NCBI GenBank assembly: GCA_023135215.1
Contig: JAGLTP010000223.1
Location: 1 to 10,824 of the forward strand
Origin: Candidatus Heimdallarchaeota archaeon
GTDB lineage: Archaea; Asgardarchaeota; Heimdallarchaeia; Heimdallarchaeales; Heimdallarchaeaceae
Direction of reading: 5' to 3'
Length of the DNA stretch: 10,824 bases
This document shows, one piece after another, positions 1 to 6,147 of the stretch. The first letter of the stretch is position 1; every line of letters starts with the position of its first letter. The notes beneath the pieces are model-generated. The model saw only the letters and a list, made by a program, of their open reading frames with translations, was not told where the DNA came from and searched no databases. The translations under genes and the position numbers were made by a program.

Positions 1-1883
1 CCATGACCTCTTTGATGCATGCGTATTGTAATATCGACAAATTTAGATTTATTCCTGGTTGTAAATGGGATAATAGAACCATTGTAATTAGTATTGTCGA
101 TTGTTGTAAGATTTGTTGAAAGATCTGTTGTATTTAAATCAGTTTTTAATTCCTGTATAGCTATATACACTCTAAGATTGTTCAAGATGGTTCCGTTATC
201 TCCTGTTATTGAAATATTCACGTTTATCTCTTCACCTATGAGAATCTCATTTTGAGCAATAACATAGTTGTCATATGAAATTGTGTTTTGAAAACCAAGA
301 AGCCATTGAACCTGCCTTAATAGCAAGTGCCTGTTTGACTCACTAACAAAATAGCTATTATTCATTAAATCAGAAGAAGCAGTAACAATTAGTCTTCCAC
401 CCCTTTGTAATTCAACGCCTGCTTGCAGTGTAGCTGAATTATTTATCGATAAATCATTAGCTGCATCAAACAGTCCATCTTTATCTAAATCAATGAAATA
501 ATCTCCAAGAATCTCAATAGTTGGATATAAATCCCCATCTTGTAGCTCTATTATTCCTTCTCCAATTTCCAATGTGAAATTAATTGCTGATCCATCATAC
601 CTAATTGTATCTACTGCTTGATCTGTAAATGCTGTAGTACTGGTTAAATAATCTAGGTCATAAAACGCTGAATCATCAACAGAAATTGAAGAGTTAATGG
701 CCAATTCTTTTGAAAAAAGAGTTGCATTGTAAATTTCGAGACCGAAATAAGCCAGTAATTCATTCACTCTTTGAGCTCTTTTTCCTGCATCTCCTAAAAT
801 CATCAAGCTACCACCTGATGAAGCATAAAATCTTAATGCATCTATTTCTTCATCCTCTAAAGATCTCAATGAACCTGCAAGTATAACAAGATCAAGATCT
901 GTTAATCTTTGAGTTGTAAATACAAAGTCATCACTAGGTGTGATGTGTGTTACGTTCAATTGATACGGAGAGAGGAAATTTGAAAATGATGACATATTCT
1001 TCCATGCTGTTTTGTATGAATCTGTTACATAAGTAAGAACATCAATTTCCGCAAAGTCTTCAACGTGAGAGAAGTAAGTATGTTGTTTTTCTAATGTAAA
1101 GGACAACCAACTTGTCGGATTATTATCATATAAGAAAGTGTTGTTAAATATTGCAGTATAATTTTGAAATACTATTAACGAAAACTTCATTGTTTCACTA
1201 GGATTGAGTTGAATATCATTTCCCAAAGTGTCTCCTGATTTTAATTCCTTGACTAACTCGATGGAAACAACATGATCATGAAAATCATCCTCATATTCAG
1301 ATAAGGCAGAAGATGAATTCTCTTCTCCACTTACGTTTAAATCTGTTACAAATGAATTTACTTCACCTGTCCCATTAACGTAAGAATCTTGAGCTCCTTC
1401 TACACGATAGTTTATTGCAACAGCATCATCAGGGGCTAAATCAGAGCCAAAAAATCCGTCGTAGTTTCTATCAAATATTATTGTATACCAAGTGTGAGTT
1501 TCGTTATTATAACTATCTCCAGTTGGGATAGTAGTATTAATAGGTATATAAATTGAACTTGTATAACTAAAACCCATAAATAGGTGGGTTAAATTTGCTT
1601 GGACAAGAATTGATACTGGTATATGACTATTACCAAAATTAGCAGAATAGGAAGTAGCATTTTCCCATTCTCCTTCATAACTTTCTAAATCTCCATCAAT
1701 CACAGGCTCAGTACTATTAAGATAGACTATTTTGTCTGGTAAATTAGGAGAATAATCGTTATTCTTAGCATCTGTAGACGTAAAAGAATTTACTAAACTA
1801 CTTGCTAGGAATTGTCCTAGAATTATCATAGAAAAGATAACAAGAAATTTAATCTTTTGTTTTCGCAATTTTGTATACTCCAT
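1..1883 (-). CDS. Secreted GIFT/OST48-like exoprotein, partial (C-terminus outside window)
   Basis: The frame is open for 627 codons from an ATG at 1883 to the window edge, so the C-terminus is missing. Residues 12-31 form a hydrophobic signal peptide or anchor behind a basic start (KLRKQK). Residues 60-250 are beta-rich; 'PVIDGDLESYEGEW' resembles the opening of DOMON/CBM9-like domains. Residues 275-385 look like a GldG/DUF4350/OST48-type Rossmann-like (GIFT) domain: 'DLVILAGSLRSLEDEEIDAL' leads into 'YASSGGSLMILGD'. The domain resumes at 'GGRLIVTASSDLMNNSYF' (495-512) and is followed by a beta-sandwich-like segment (about 535-627). Two Asp-rich, calcium-loop-like stretches are visible: 'DRNYDGFFGSD' (138-148) and 'DLDKDGLFD' (465-473). 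More than 20 N-x-S/T sequons fit an extracellular, N-glycosylated protein. In the order seen, it resembles the eukaryotic oligosaccharyltransferase subunit OST48, but a generic GldG-like surface protein is equally possible. Secretion is well supported; the exact role is not. Confidence 0.8.
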   Translation of the reverse strand, partial: MEYTKLRKQKIKFLVIFSMIILGQFLASSLVNSFTSTDAKNNDYSPNLPDKIVYLNSTEPVIDGDLESYEGEWENATSYSANFGNSHIPVSILVQANLTHLFMGFSYTSSIYIPINTTIPTGDSYNNETHTWYTIIFDRNYDGFFGSDLAPDDAVAINYRVEGAQDSYVNGTGEVNSFVTDLNVSGEENSSSALSEYEDDFHDHVVSIELVKELKSGDTLGNDIQLNPSETMKFSLIVFQNYTAIFNNTFLYDNNPTSWLSFTLEKQHTYFSHVEDFAEIDVLTYVTDSYKTAWKNMSSFSNFLSPYQLNVTHITPSDDFVFTTQRLTDLDLVILAGSLRSLEDEEIDALRFYASSGGSLMILGDAGKRAQRVNELLAYFGLEIYNATLFSKELAINSSISVDDSAFYDLDYLTSTTAFTDQAVDTIRYDGSAINFTLEIGEGIIELQDGDLYPTIEILGDYFIDLDKDGLFDAANDLSINNSATLQAGVELQRGGRLIVTASSDLMNNSYFVSESNRHLLLRQVQWLLGFQNTISYDNYVIAQNEILIGEEINVNISITGDNGTILNNLRVYIAIQELKTDLNTTDLSTNLTTIDNTNYNGSIIPFTTRNKSKFVDITIRMHQRGH

Positions 1884-1985
1884 TCAATTTAGTAAAGCGC
1901 TAGCTTTTGCCTTTTTAAACTTTATTTATGCAAAGAAGATAGAGATACTTTACATATGATTGTCAACAAAATACTTATTTGACTT
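1884..1985. promoter_or_regulatory. Divergent promoter region between the exoprotein and GTPase genes
   Basis: The T/A-rich block at 1911-1928 (ctttttaaactttattta) reads as a TATA box on both strands. On the minus strand, gtttaaaaag lies about 30 nt before the exoprotein ATG at 1883, giving a very short leader. For the plus-strand GTPase there are weaker candidates at 1948-1957 (ctttacatat) and 1971-1980, so its transcript start is unclear. No clear operator palindrome was seen. Confidence 0.5.
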
Positions 1986-3269
1986 ATGAATAAGTGTAAT
2001 AAAGAAACTTGTTTAATCCCTTCATTATTCTGGGGAAGATTGAAGATGACTGAACTGAGGAACAAACTCCTAAAAGACGAATATAAAGAGAAAGAAGATG
2101 TTAAGAAATTCCCAATAATTGCTTTGCTTGACATTTCAGAAGAAGAATATAAGTTATTGAAAGAATTGAGCTTAGAAACTATTGACGATTTAGCTAGTAA
2201 GTGGGATCAGCAATACGATAAGATAATCAAGAAGATTCCAAAAGAGAGAGTAAACAGCTGGATTGCAGCTAGCCGACTTCTTTTAGTTGGTGATACTGAT
2301 AAAATTACGACGGGAGCTAAAATTGTAATGATTGGGATTGATAATGCGGGTAAAACCTCATTGTCAATAGCTCTAAAGCACCGAGGTGCATTATCATTAT
2401 TGTTTCAAAAGTTATATGCTCTCACTCCGACGAGAGGCCTGTTGAGAAGCAAAATCGAAGTTTTTGGTATGGATGTACATATTCATGAACTAGGAGGACA
2501 AAATGTTTATCGTGAAGATTATTTAAATAATCCTCAACAATATTTCCTTGGAACAGATATTATTATTTATGTTGTTGATGTACAAGCTAAAGACAGATTT
2601 GAAGAGAGTTTTGAATATCTGAAGCAAATTATCAATGTTACTAATGCATTAAAGCTTAAGGTACCTTGGAAAATATTCTTCCACAAATCTGATCCTGAAT
2701 ATGAAATTGACAATAAAACAACAGAGATTTTTAGCTCAATTATTGAATATATGACAAACAATTGTCCCTACTTTAATCCAGCTAAAGATTTATTCAGAAC
2801 AAGCGTTAAGATAAGATCTTCTATTTTAGGTGCCTTTTCTCACATATTTAGAGACATATCACTTATACAACATGGAGTTATTGATGCATCAAAACAGGCT
2901 GCTGAGCAACTTAAAGCTGATTTCTTTGGTTTATATGATTTCAGAAGCAATGTGTGCTTCGCTCAATACTCAGAACAGGAAGAACTAGAAGATTTAGCAC
3001 ATACAGCATATTATGAAGCTATTGAAACCATAGTGAATATGAGAGAACCATTTCTAAGAATCAGAAGATATACATTAGATAAAGATGTCAATGAGATTTT
3101 TATCCTAAGGGACTTAAGATTTGGAGGAGATCGCTATATTATGGCTATGTTCACTCAAGACGAAGAAATGGCTAGAAGCCTTGATCAGGACGCGATTCAA
3201 GAAATAATTGATGAACAGCTTAAGGATTGGATTGAATTCAGAGGATATGCAGCATTTCCGTTAGATTGA
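1986..3269 (+). CDS. Rag/Arf-like small GTPase with N-terminal helical and C-terminal roadblock/longin-like domains
   Basis: Residues 117-125 (GIDNAGKTS) are a P-loop of the Arf type. Switch I is 'TPTRG' (147-151). The G3 motif is 'HELGGQ' (167-172), with the catalytic-type Gln kept but the usual Asp of DxxG replaced by Glu. 'IIIYVVDVQ' (192-200) and a G4 motif 'HKSD' (233-236), instead of NKxD, are features of Rag/Gtr GTPases, and 'FRTSVKIRSSILGAFSHI' (270-287) sits where Rag proteins have their 'FRTSIWD' segment. Residues 310-395 alternate strand and helix like the Rag C-terminal roadblock domain. Residues 40-100 form a helical, helix-hairpin-helix-like region ('LLDISEEEYKLLKELSLETI'). No prenylation motif is present. 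The first 20 residues look non-coding in character; the ATG at 2046, preceded by purine-rich ggggaagattgaag, may be the true start. It probably acts as a cytoplasmic or membrane-surface switch; partners are unknown. Confidence 0.88.
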   Translation: MNKCNKETCLIPSLFWGRLKMTELRNKLLKDEYKEKEDVKKFPIIALLDISEEEYKLLKELSLETIDDLASKWDQQYDKIIKKIPKERVNSWIAASRLLLVGDTDKITTGAKIVMIGIDNAGKTSLSIALKHRGALSLLFQKLYALTPTRGLLRSKIEVFGMDVHIHELGGQNVYREDYLNNPQQYFLGTDIIIYVVDVQAKDRFEESFEYLKQIINVTNALKLKVPWKIFFHKSDPEYEIDNKTTEIFSSIIEYMTNNCPYFNPAKDLFRTSVKIRSSILGAFSHIFRDISLIQHGVIDASKQAAEQLKADFFGLYDFRSNVCFAQYSEQEELEDLAHTAYYEAIETIVNMREPFLRIRRYTLDKDVNEIFILRDLRFGGDRYIMAMFTQDEEMARSLDQDAIQEIIDEQLKDWIEFRGYAAFPLD

Positions 3270-3284
3270 TTCTTGTTGCATATC

Positions 3285-3293
3285 TATTTTTTG
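3285..3293 (+). terminator. T-rich terminator after the GTPase gene
   Basis: A run of six T (3287-3292) lies about 20 nt after the GTPase stop codon. Archaeal RNA polymerase terminates at such oligo-T runs without needing a hairpin. It separates the gene from the tRNA promoter. Confidence 0.4.
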
Positions 3294-3295
3294 TC

Positions 3296-3306
3296 TATAT
3301 TCTATA
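3296..3306 (+). promoter_or_regulatory. TATA box for tRNA-Thr
   Basis: tatattctata lies about 25 nt upstream of the first tRNA base at 3326, the usual archaeal TATA-to-start distance. Confidence 0.5.
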
Positions 3307-3325
3307 CCAAAGAATGAATTGAAAT

Positions 3326-3417
3326 GCCCCGGTAGCTCAGCCGGCCGAGAGCGGTGGTCTCGTATTTTTTAAAGAGACAACCACAGGACAGGGGTTCAAG
3401 TCCCCTCCGAGGCTCCA
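3326..3417 (+). tRNA. tRNA-Thr(CGU) with a 14-nt intron and encoded CCA
   Basis: A full cloverleaf can be drawn. The acceptor stem is 3326-3332 with 3407-3413, then discriminator T3414 and encoded CCA 3415-3417. The D stem is GCTC (3335-3338) with GAGC (3349-3352), with GG in the loop. The anticodon stem is GTGGT (3354-3358) with ACCAC (3380-3384). The variable loop is AGGAC and the T arm is AGGGG-TTCAAGT-CCCCT (3390-3406). G15 and C48 are present for the Levitt pair. The anticodon loop is 21 nt; removing 14 nt (3365-3378) leaves CTCGTAA with anticodon CGT (3361-3363), which decodes ACG. U73, G1-C72 and C2-G71 fit archaeal threonine tRNAs. One oddity is a C3329-A3410 mismatch (C4-A69) in the acceptor stem. 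Confidence 0.92.
3365..3378 (+). other. tRNA-Thr intron at canonical position 37/38
   Basis: The 14-nt insert begins after A37. Folding the precursor extends the anticodon stem with C32-G3376, T33-A3375 and C34-G3374, leaving a three-base 3' bulge A-C|A (3377-3379). This is the geometry cut by the archaeal splicing endonuclease (bulge-helix-bulge). The fourth central pair would be a G35-A3373 mismatch and the distal helix is weak (two A-T pairs), so the motif is relaxed. Confidence 0.75.
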
Positions 3418-3434
3418 TTCTGTTTCTCATTAAA

Positions 3435-3445
3435 CTTTAAATATA
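3435..3445 (+). promoter_or_regulatory. TATA box for the lipid-kinase gene (leaderless)
   Basis: ctttaaatata is centred about 25 nt before the ATG at 3465. Transcription is therefore expected to start at or next to the start codon. No Shine-Dalgarno sequence is present, which fits a leaderless mRNA. Confidence 0.55.
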
Positions 3446-3464
3446 GCTAGGTTCAGTTTGTTCT

Positions 3465-4394
3465 ATGGTTTCATATTTGTTTATTGTTAATCCTAATGCC
3501 AGAAATGGTAAAATAGGTAAGATGTGGCCAAAGGTTGAATCAGAAATCAAGAATCAAAATTTTGACTATTCGGTAGAACTAACAAAGGAACCCCTACATG
3601 CAATTGATATTGCTCGAGATAAAGGAAAAGATTTCGACTGCATTGTAGCAACAGGAGGGGACGGTACAGTAAATGAAGTTGCAAACGGTGTATATGAAAT
3701 AGATGGAACATTCGGAGTTCTTCCTTTAGGAAATGGAAATGATTTTGCTTTTGGGCATAAATATGATGATAACTACATGAGGAGTTTGAACATTCTAAGT
3801 GAATTTAAAACGCTAGATCTAGGAGTAGGAATAGCTAGATGTGAGGATAATGAGCGGTATTTTGTAAATATTGTAGACACAGGAGTTGGAGCAACTATCT
3901 CAGTATCGTCATTCACAGACGCTAAATGGTTAAAAGGATTTGTCAAATACTATTACCTTGCTCTCAAAGGAATAACAAAATATAGAGTGGTTCCATCAAG
4001 AATTAAGATTGATGACTTAGATGAAATTAAAACAGATTTAGTGATTATGGCAGTAGGATTCGGGAATCGATTTGGAGGAGGATTCAATGTTCTACCAAAT
4101 AATTATGGTTTTAGAGAGGACTTTGAAATAGTCATAGCGGGAGATGTAGGAAAACTATATCAGTATTATCTGCTTAATGTACTAAAACCAGGGAAACATG
4201 TTGGTAAGAAGGGAGTTAATTTCTATAATGGTAGGAAAATGAGTATAGAAGCAGACAAACCCCTACCAATAGAAGTCGAAGGTGAGATTGTGAGTTTTGG
4301 AGCAAGGAGTATTGAATTTGAAGTGGCTCCAAGGAGAATAATAACTGTTGTACCTCAAGAATTAATAGATTTGAAGAAAGAAAAATCGAACTGA
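3465..4394 (+). CDS. Diacylglycerol/sphingosine kinase-like lipid kinase (DAGK_cat, YegS/LCB5-type)
   Basis: The protein has 309 residues, the usual length for this family. Residues 6-13 (FIVNPNAR) form the first conserved strand and Asn-Pro motif. 'GGDGTVNEVANG' (64-75) is the nucleotide-binding signature and 'LPLGNGNDFA' (86-95) the second family motif. A beta-sandwich C-terminal domain follows, with 'FGNRFGGGFNVLP' near residues 199-211. The family phosphorylates a lipid hydroxyl using ATP at the membrane face. In the bacterial family the C-terminal domain usually carries an Asp-Gly after the GGG segment; here the matching stretch reads 'YGFREDFEIV'. The actual lipid substrate cannot be told: archaeal membranes contain isoprenoid glycerol ethers, so an archaeol-type or other polyprenyl lipid is possible. 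It has its own promoter and no operon partner upstream; a T-rich stretch follows the stop. Confidence 0.9.
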   Translation: MVSYLFIVNPNARNGKIGKMWPKVESEIKNQNFDYSVELTKEPLHAIDIARDKGKDFDCIVATGGDGTVNEVANGVYEIDGTFGVLPLGNGNDFAFGHKYDDNYMRSLNILSEFKTLDLGVGIARCEDNERYFVNIVDTGVGATISVSSFTDAKWLKGFVKYYYLALKGITKYRVVPSRIKIDDLDEIKTDLVIMAVGFGNRFGGGFNVLPNNYGFREDFEIVIAGDVGKLYQYYLLNVLKPGKHVGKKGVNFYNGRKMSIEADKPLPIEVEGEIVSFGARSIEFEVAPRRIITVVPQELIDLKKEKSN

Positions 4395-4417
4395 TTTTTC
4401 TATTATTCGGTTTTTCT
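4395..4417 (+). terminator. T-rich terminator after the lipid-kinase gene
   Basis: Two oligo-T runs (ttttt around 4395-4399 and again near 4411-4415) sit directly after the stop codon. Archaeal termination commonly uses such tracts. No strong hairpin was seen. Confidence 0.45.
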
Positions 4418-4420
4418 CGA

Positions 4421-4437
4421 TAAAAAGATATTAAATT
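4421..4437 (+). promoter_or_regulatory. TATA-like box for the zinc-ribbon gene at 4467
   Basis: taaaaagatattaaatt lies roughly 30 nt before the ATG at 4467, and no Shine-Dalgarno sequence is present. This suggests a leaderless or nearly leaderless transcript. Confidence 0.4.
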
Positions 4438-4466
4438 GTTTGTGCATTTAGCTTATTTGCAACAAA

Positions 4467-4955
4467 ATGAATGAGAGCTATGGGGATAATTCTTTGCATG
4501 TAGGATTTATAGTAAAAAATGTATCAGGTAAAGAGTTAGAGGGAAAAACAATTTCAATCTCTAGAAAAGATAGAGAAATGTTTCCCAAAGAAGGAGTATT
4601 GTTTTTTATTGAGTCTTTTGATGAATACTATGGTTCTCATATTACGAAAAAGGGAGAGATTACTGGATTAGATGAATGGTTTGAAAACTATCCGGTAAAG
4701 CAAAATGATACAATTATTATCTCTAAATATTCAGAAGGATATTATCTTACAACAATATCCGAAATAATAGATCAACAACAACACTTTGTAATAGAAATGG
4801 AAAGAATATTAGCATTGGAACCTGGAGATATCCTGTGTCCAAATTGTAGATATAATTTAGAACATGCAGGGAAGGGAACTAAAGTGGATTCCTACATATT
4901 AAAGTGTGCTCGATGTGGTTTTACTTTGGTAAAAAAAAGTCATTTTGATATATAG
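4467..4955 (+). CDS. Uncharacterised protein with C-terminal zinc ribbon
   Basis: I do not recognise a family for this 162-residue protein. Residues 10-100 are predicted mainly as beta-strands: 'KTISISRKDREMF', 'GVLFFIES', then 'KGEITGLDEWFENYPVKQND' running into 'TIIIS'. That pattern (strand, short helix, 'xxxxDTIII') is reminiscent of small DNA-binding beta-barrels such as the B3 or AbrB type, but this is only a visual impression. A helix near 105-118 links to a zinc ribbon with CPNC (124-127) and CARC (147-150), a clear four-cysteine metal site. No signal peptide or membrane segment is present. The gene has its own TATA-like box and lies 38 nt before the longin gene, which has a separate TATA candidate. 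A nucleic-acid or protein-binding role is possible; no function is assigned. Confidence 0.78.
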   Translation: MNESYGDNSLHVGFIVKNVSGKELEGKTISISRKDREMFPKEGVLFFIESFDEYYGSHITKKGEITGLDEWFENYPVKQNDTIIISKYSEGYYLTTISEIIDQQQHFVIEMERILALEPGDILCPNCRYNLEHAGKGTKVDSYILKCARCGFTLVKKSHFDI

Positions 4956-4970
4956 GTGAAAATACCCATG

Positions 4971-4980
4971 TATTATATGC
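4971..4980 (+). promoter_or_regulatory. TATA box for the longin gene
   Basis: tattatatgc places transcription start near 4999-5003. That is just downstream of the first ATG (4994) and just before the in-frame ATG at 5009, which bears on which start is used. Confidence 0.45.
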
Positions 4981-4993
4981 ATTTTTCTTTTGA

Positions 4994-5629
4994 ATGACTT
5001 TAATCTTCATGAAGCTTATGCTACATAATCTATGGATAGCTAAAGATACAGGTGAATGTCTCTTTCATCGAAAGTATGGTAGCATAGAGCATGATGAGAA
5101 TCTAATTACGAGTTTCTTAAGTGCAATAGAGATTTTTGCACAGAACATAGATGAAGGTTGTGATTTTCTTCAAACCTCAAGTTACAAGTTTGTTTACACA
5201 ACTGGGAAAAACACTGTAACTGTAGCTTGTATCGACAATTGTGATGATGAATTAATAGTAAGACAAGAAATTGATTCCATTCAAGATGAATTTCTCAGCA
5301 GATACTCTAAAGAACTTGAAGAATGGAATGGCAGGGTTGAACGATTTGGAGCAATGAAGAGTTTTGTTGACGATCATTTGCACAAATATGGAAAACCAAT
5401 CAAAAACATGTTAACTTCGAGACTGGAGCTAGATCCCTCAATGGGGAAGAGAGACATGAAATTGAAATTCAGCTCACAACAAGACAAAGTGATTTCTCTA
5501 CTCAAATATAAAGGAGCAGCAACGATAAGTGAGATAGCAAAACTAATGAAACTCACAGAACCAGACGCAGAAAAAGCTGCTAAAGCACTTCTATACAACA
5601 ATATTATCAGAAAAGTAGCAAATTCGTGA
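4994..5629 (+). CDS. Longin-domain protein fused to a C-terminal winged helix
   Basis: Residues 9-132 match the pattern of a longin domain as found in Asgard proteins and eukaryotic trafficking factors. Strands 'LHNLWIAKDTGECLFHRKYG' (10-29) are followed by a long helix 'LITSFLSAIEIFAQNI' (37-52), strands 'SYKFVYTTG' and 'TVTVACIDN', and a final amphipathic region 'IQDEFLSRYSKELEEWNG' (96-113) plus 'FVDDHL'. Residues 158-207 look like a winged helix-turn-helix: 'QQDKVISLLKYKGAATISEI' then 'AKLMKLTEPDAEKAAKALL' and a basic wing 'NNIIRKVA'. No membrane anchor or SNARE motif is present, so it is cytosolic. The TATA position suggests that ATG 5009 (residue 6) or 5018 could be the real start. Longin domains commonly bind small GTPases, so partnership with a GTPase like the one at 1986 is possible but untested. 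Confidence 0.82.
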   Translation: MTLIFMKLMLHNLWIAKDTGECLFHRKYGSIEHDENLITSFLSAIEIFAQNIDEGCDFLQTSSYKFVYTTGKNTVTVACIDNCDDELIVRQEIDSIQDEFLSRYSKELEEWNGRVERFGAMKSFVDDHLHKYGKPIKNMLTSRLELDPSMGKRDMKLKFSSQQDKVISLLKYKGAATISEIAKLMKLTEPDAEKAAKALLYNNIIRKVANS

Positions 5630-5660
5630 AGTTGTATTATCACACTGAATTTTTGTCCTA

Positions 5661-5691
5661 TTTATAATCATCAGTTAGTTTTTATAATCAT
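5661..5691. repeat. Two direct 11-bp copies of tttataatcat, 20 bp apart
   Basis: tttataatcat occurs at 5661-5671 and again at 5681-5691. The spacing is about two helical turns, directly upstream of the YjbQ promoter. It may be a paired regulator site or simple AT-rich duplication; the T-runs at 5650-5655 and 5679-5683 may also end transcription of the longin gene. Confidence 0.35.
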
Positions 5692-5702
5692 TTTTTAATA
5701 TT
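5691..5702 (+). promoter_or_regulatory. TATA-like box for the yjbQ-zinc-ribbon operon
   Basis: The T-rich stretch ttttttaatatt lies about 30 nt upstream of the ATG at 5729. The short leader would include aagtgat at 5719-5725, a possible Shine-Dalgarno sequence. Confidence 0.45.
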
Positions 5703-5728
5703 CCAGTAAAACAAATCCAAGTGATAAC

Positions 5729-6142
5729 ATGCGAGTATTTGCAGAAACATTACAGTTTCAAACAGAGGGAGAAATAGATATAGTCGATTTGACACATAAG
5801 TTAGACAAATTAGTTTCCAAATCAGGTATAAAAGAAGGAATACTAACTGCTAATGTGATTGGATCAACAGGAGCTTTGACTGCAATAGAATTCGAATCAG
5901 GAGTTTTAGATGATTTCAGAAAAATGTTAGAAAAACTTGTTCCAAAAGGAGCTGGCTACAAACACGATAGAATTGATTCAAATGCGCATTCACACTTAAG
6001 GGCATCTTTACTAGGGCCTAGTCTTTCATTAGCCATTCATAATGGAAGATTACAACTTGGTACATGGCAACAACCTGTCTTCGTTTGCCTAGATGTTCGC
6101 CCCCGATCTCGCAGGATTGCAATCACAATAGTTGGAGAATAA
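5729..6142 (+). CDS. YjbQ family protein (UPF0047, secondary thiamine-phosphate-synthase-like)
   Basis: The 137-residue length is standard for this widespread family. Recognisable elements are 'DLTHKLDKLVSKSGIKEGIL' (20-39), 'YKHD' (77-80), 'NAHSHLRASLLGPSLSL' (85-101), 'GRLQLGTWQQPVF' (106-118) and 'RPRSRRIAITIVGE' at the end. The histidines H79, H87 and H89 are where the family usually binds metal. Some members can replace thiamine-phosphate synthase when over-produced, but the physiological role is not settled. One difference is that the conserved segment normally read as 'xHTTA' is 'IGSTGAL' (44-50), so the histidine there is missing. It leads a two-gene operon with the small zinc-ribbon gene 5 nt behind. 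Family assignment is firm; activity is uncertain. Confidence 0.92.
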   Translation: MRVFAETLQFQTEGEIDIVDLTHKLDKLVSKSGIKEGILTANVIGSTGALTAIEFESGVLDDFRKMLEKLVPKGAGYKHDRIDSNAHSHLRASLLGPSLSLAIHNGRLQLGTWQQPVFVCLDVRPRSRRIAITIVGE

Positions 6143-6147
6143 AAATA

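Noticed and set aside
5374..5643. Minus-strand open frame across the end of the longin gene
   Set aside because: It mirrors the coding sequence of a well-formed winged helix; no promoter or family signal supports it.
6064..6147. A longer form of the small zinc-ribbon gene starting at ATG 6064
   Set aside because: The extra 28 residues overlap yjbQ in another frame and look unlike the family N-terminus; ATG 6148 with ggag upstream fits DUF1922-like proteins.
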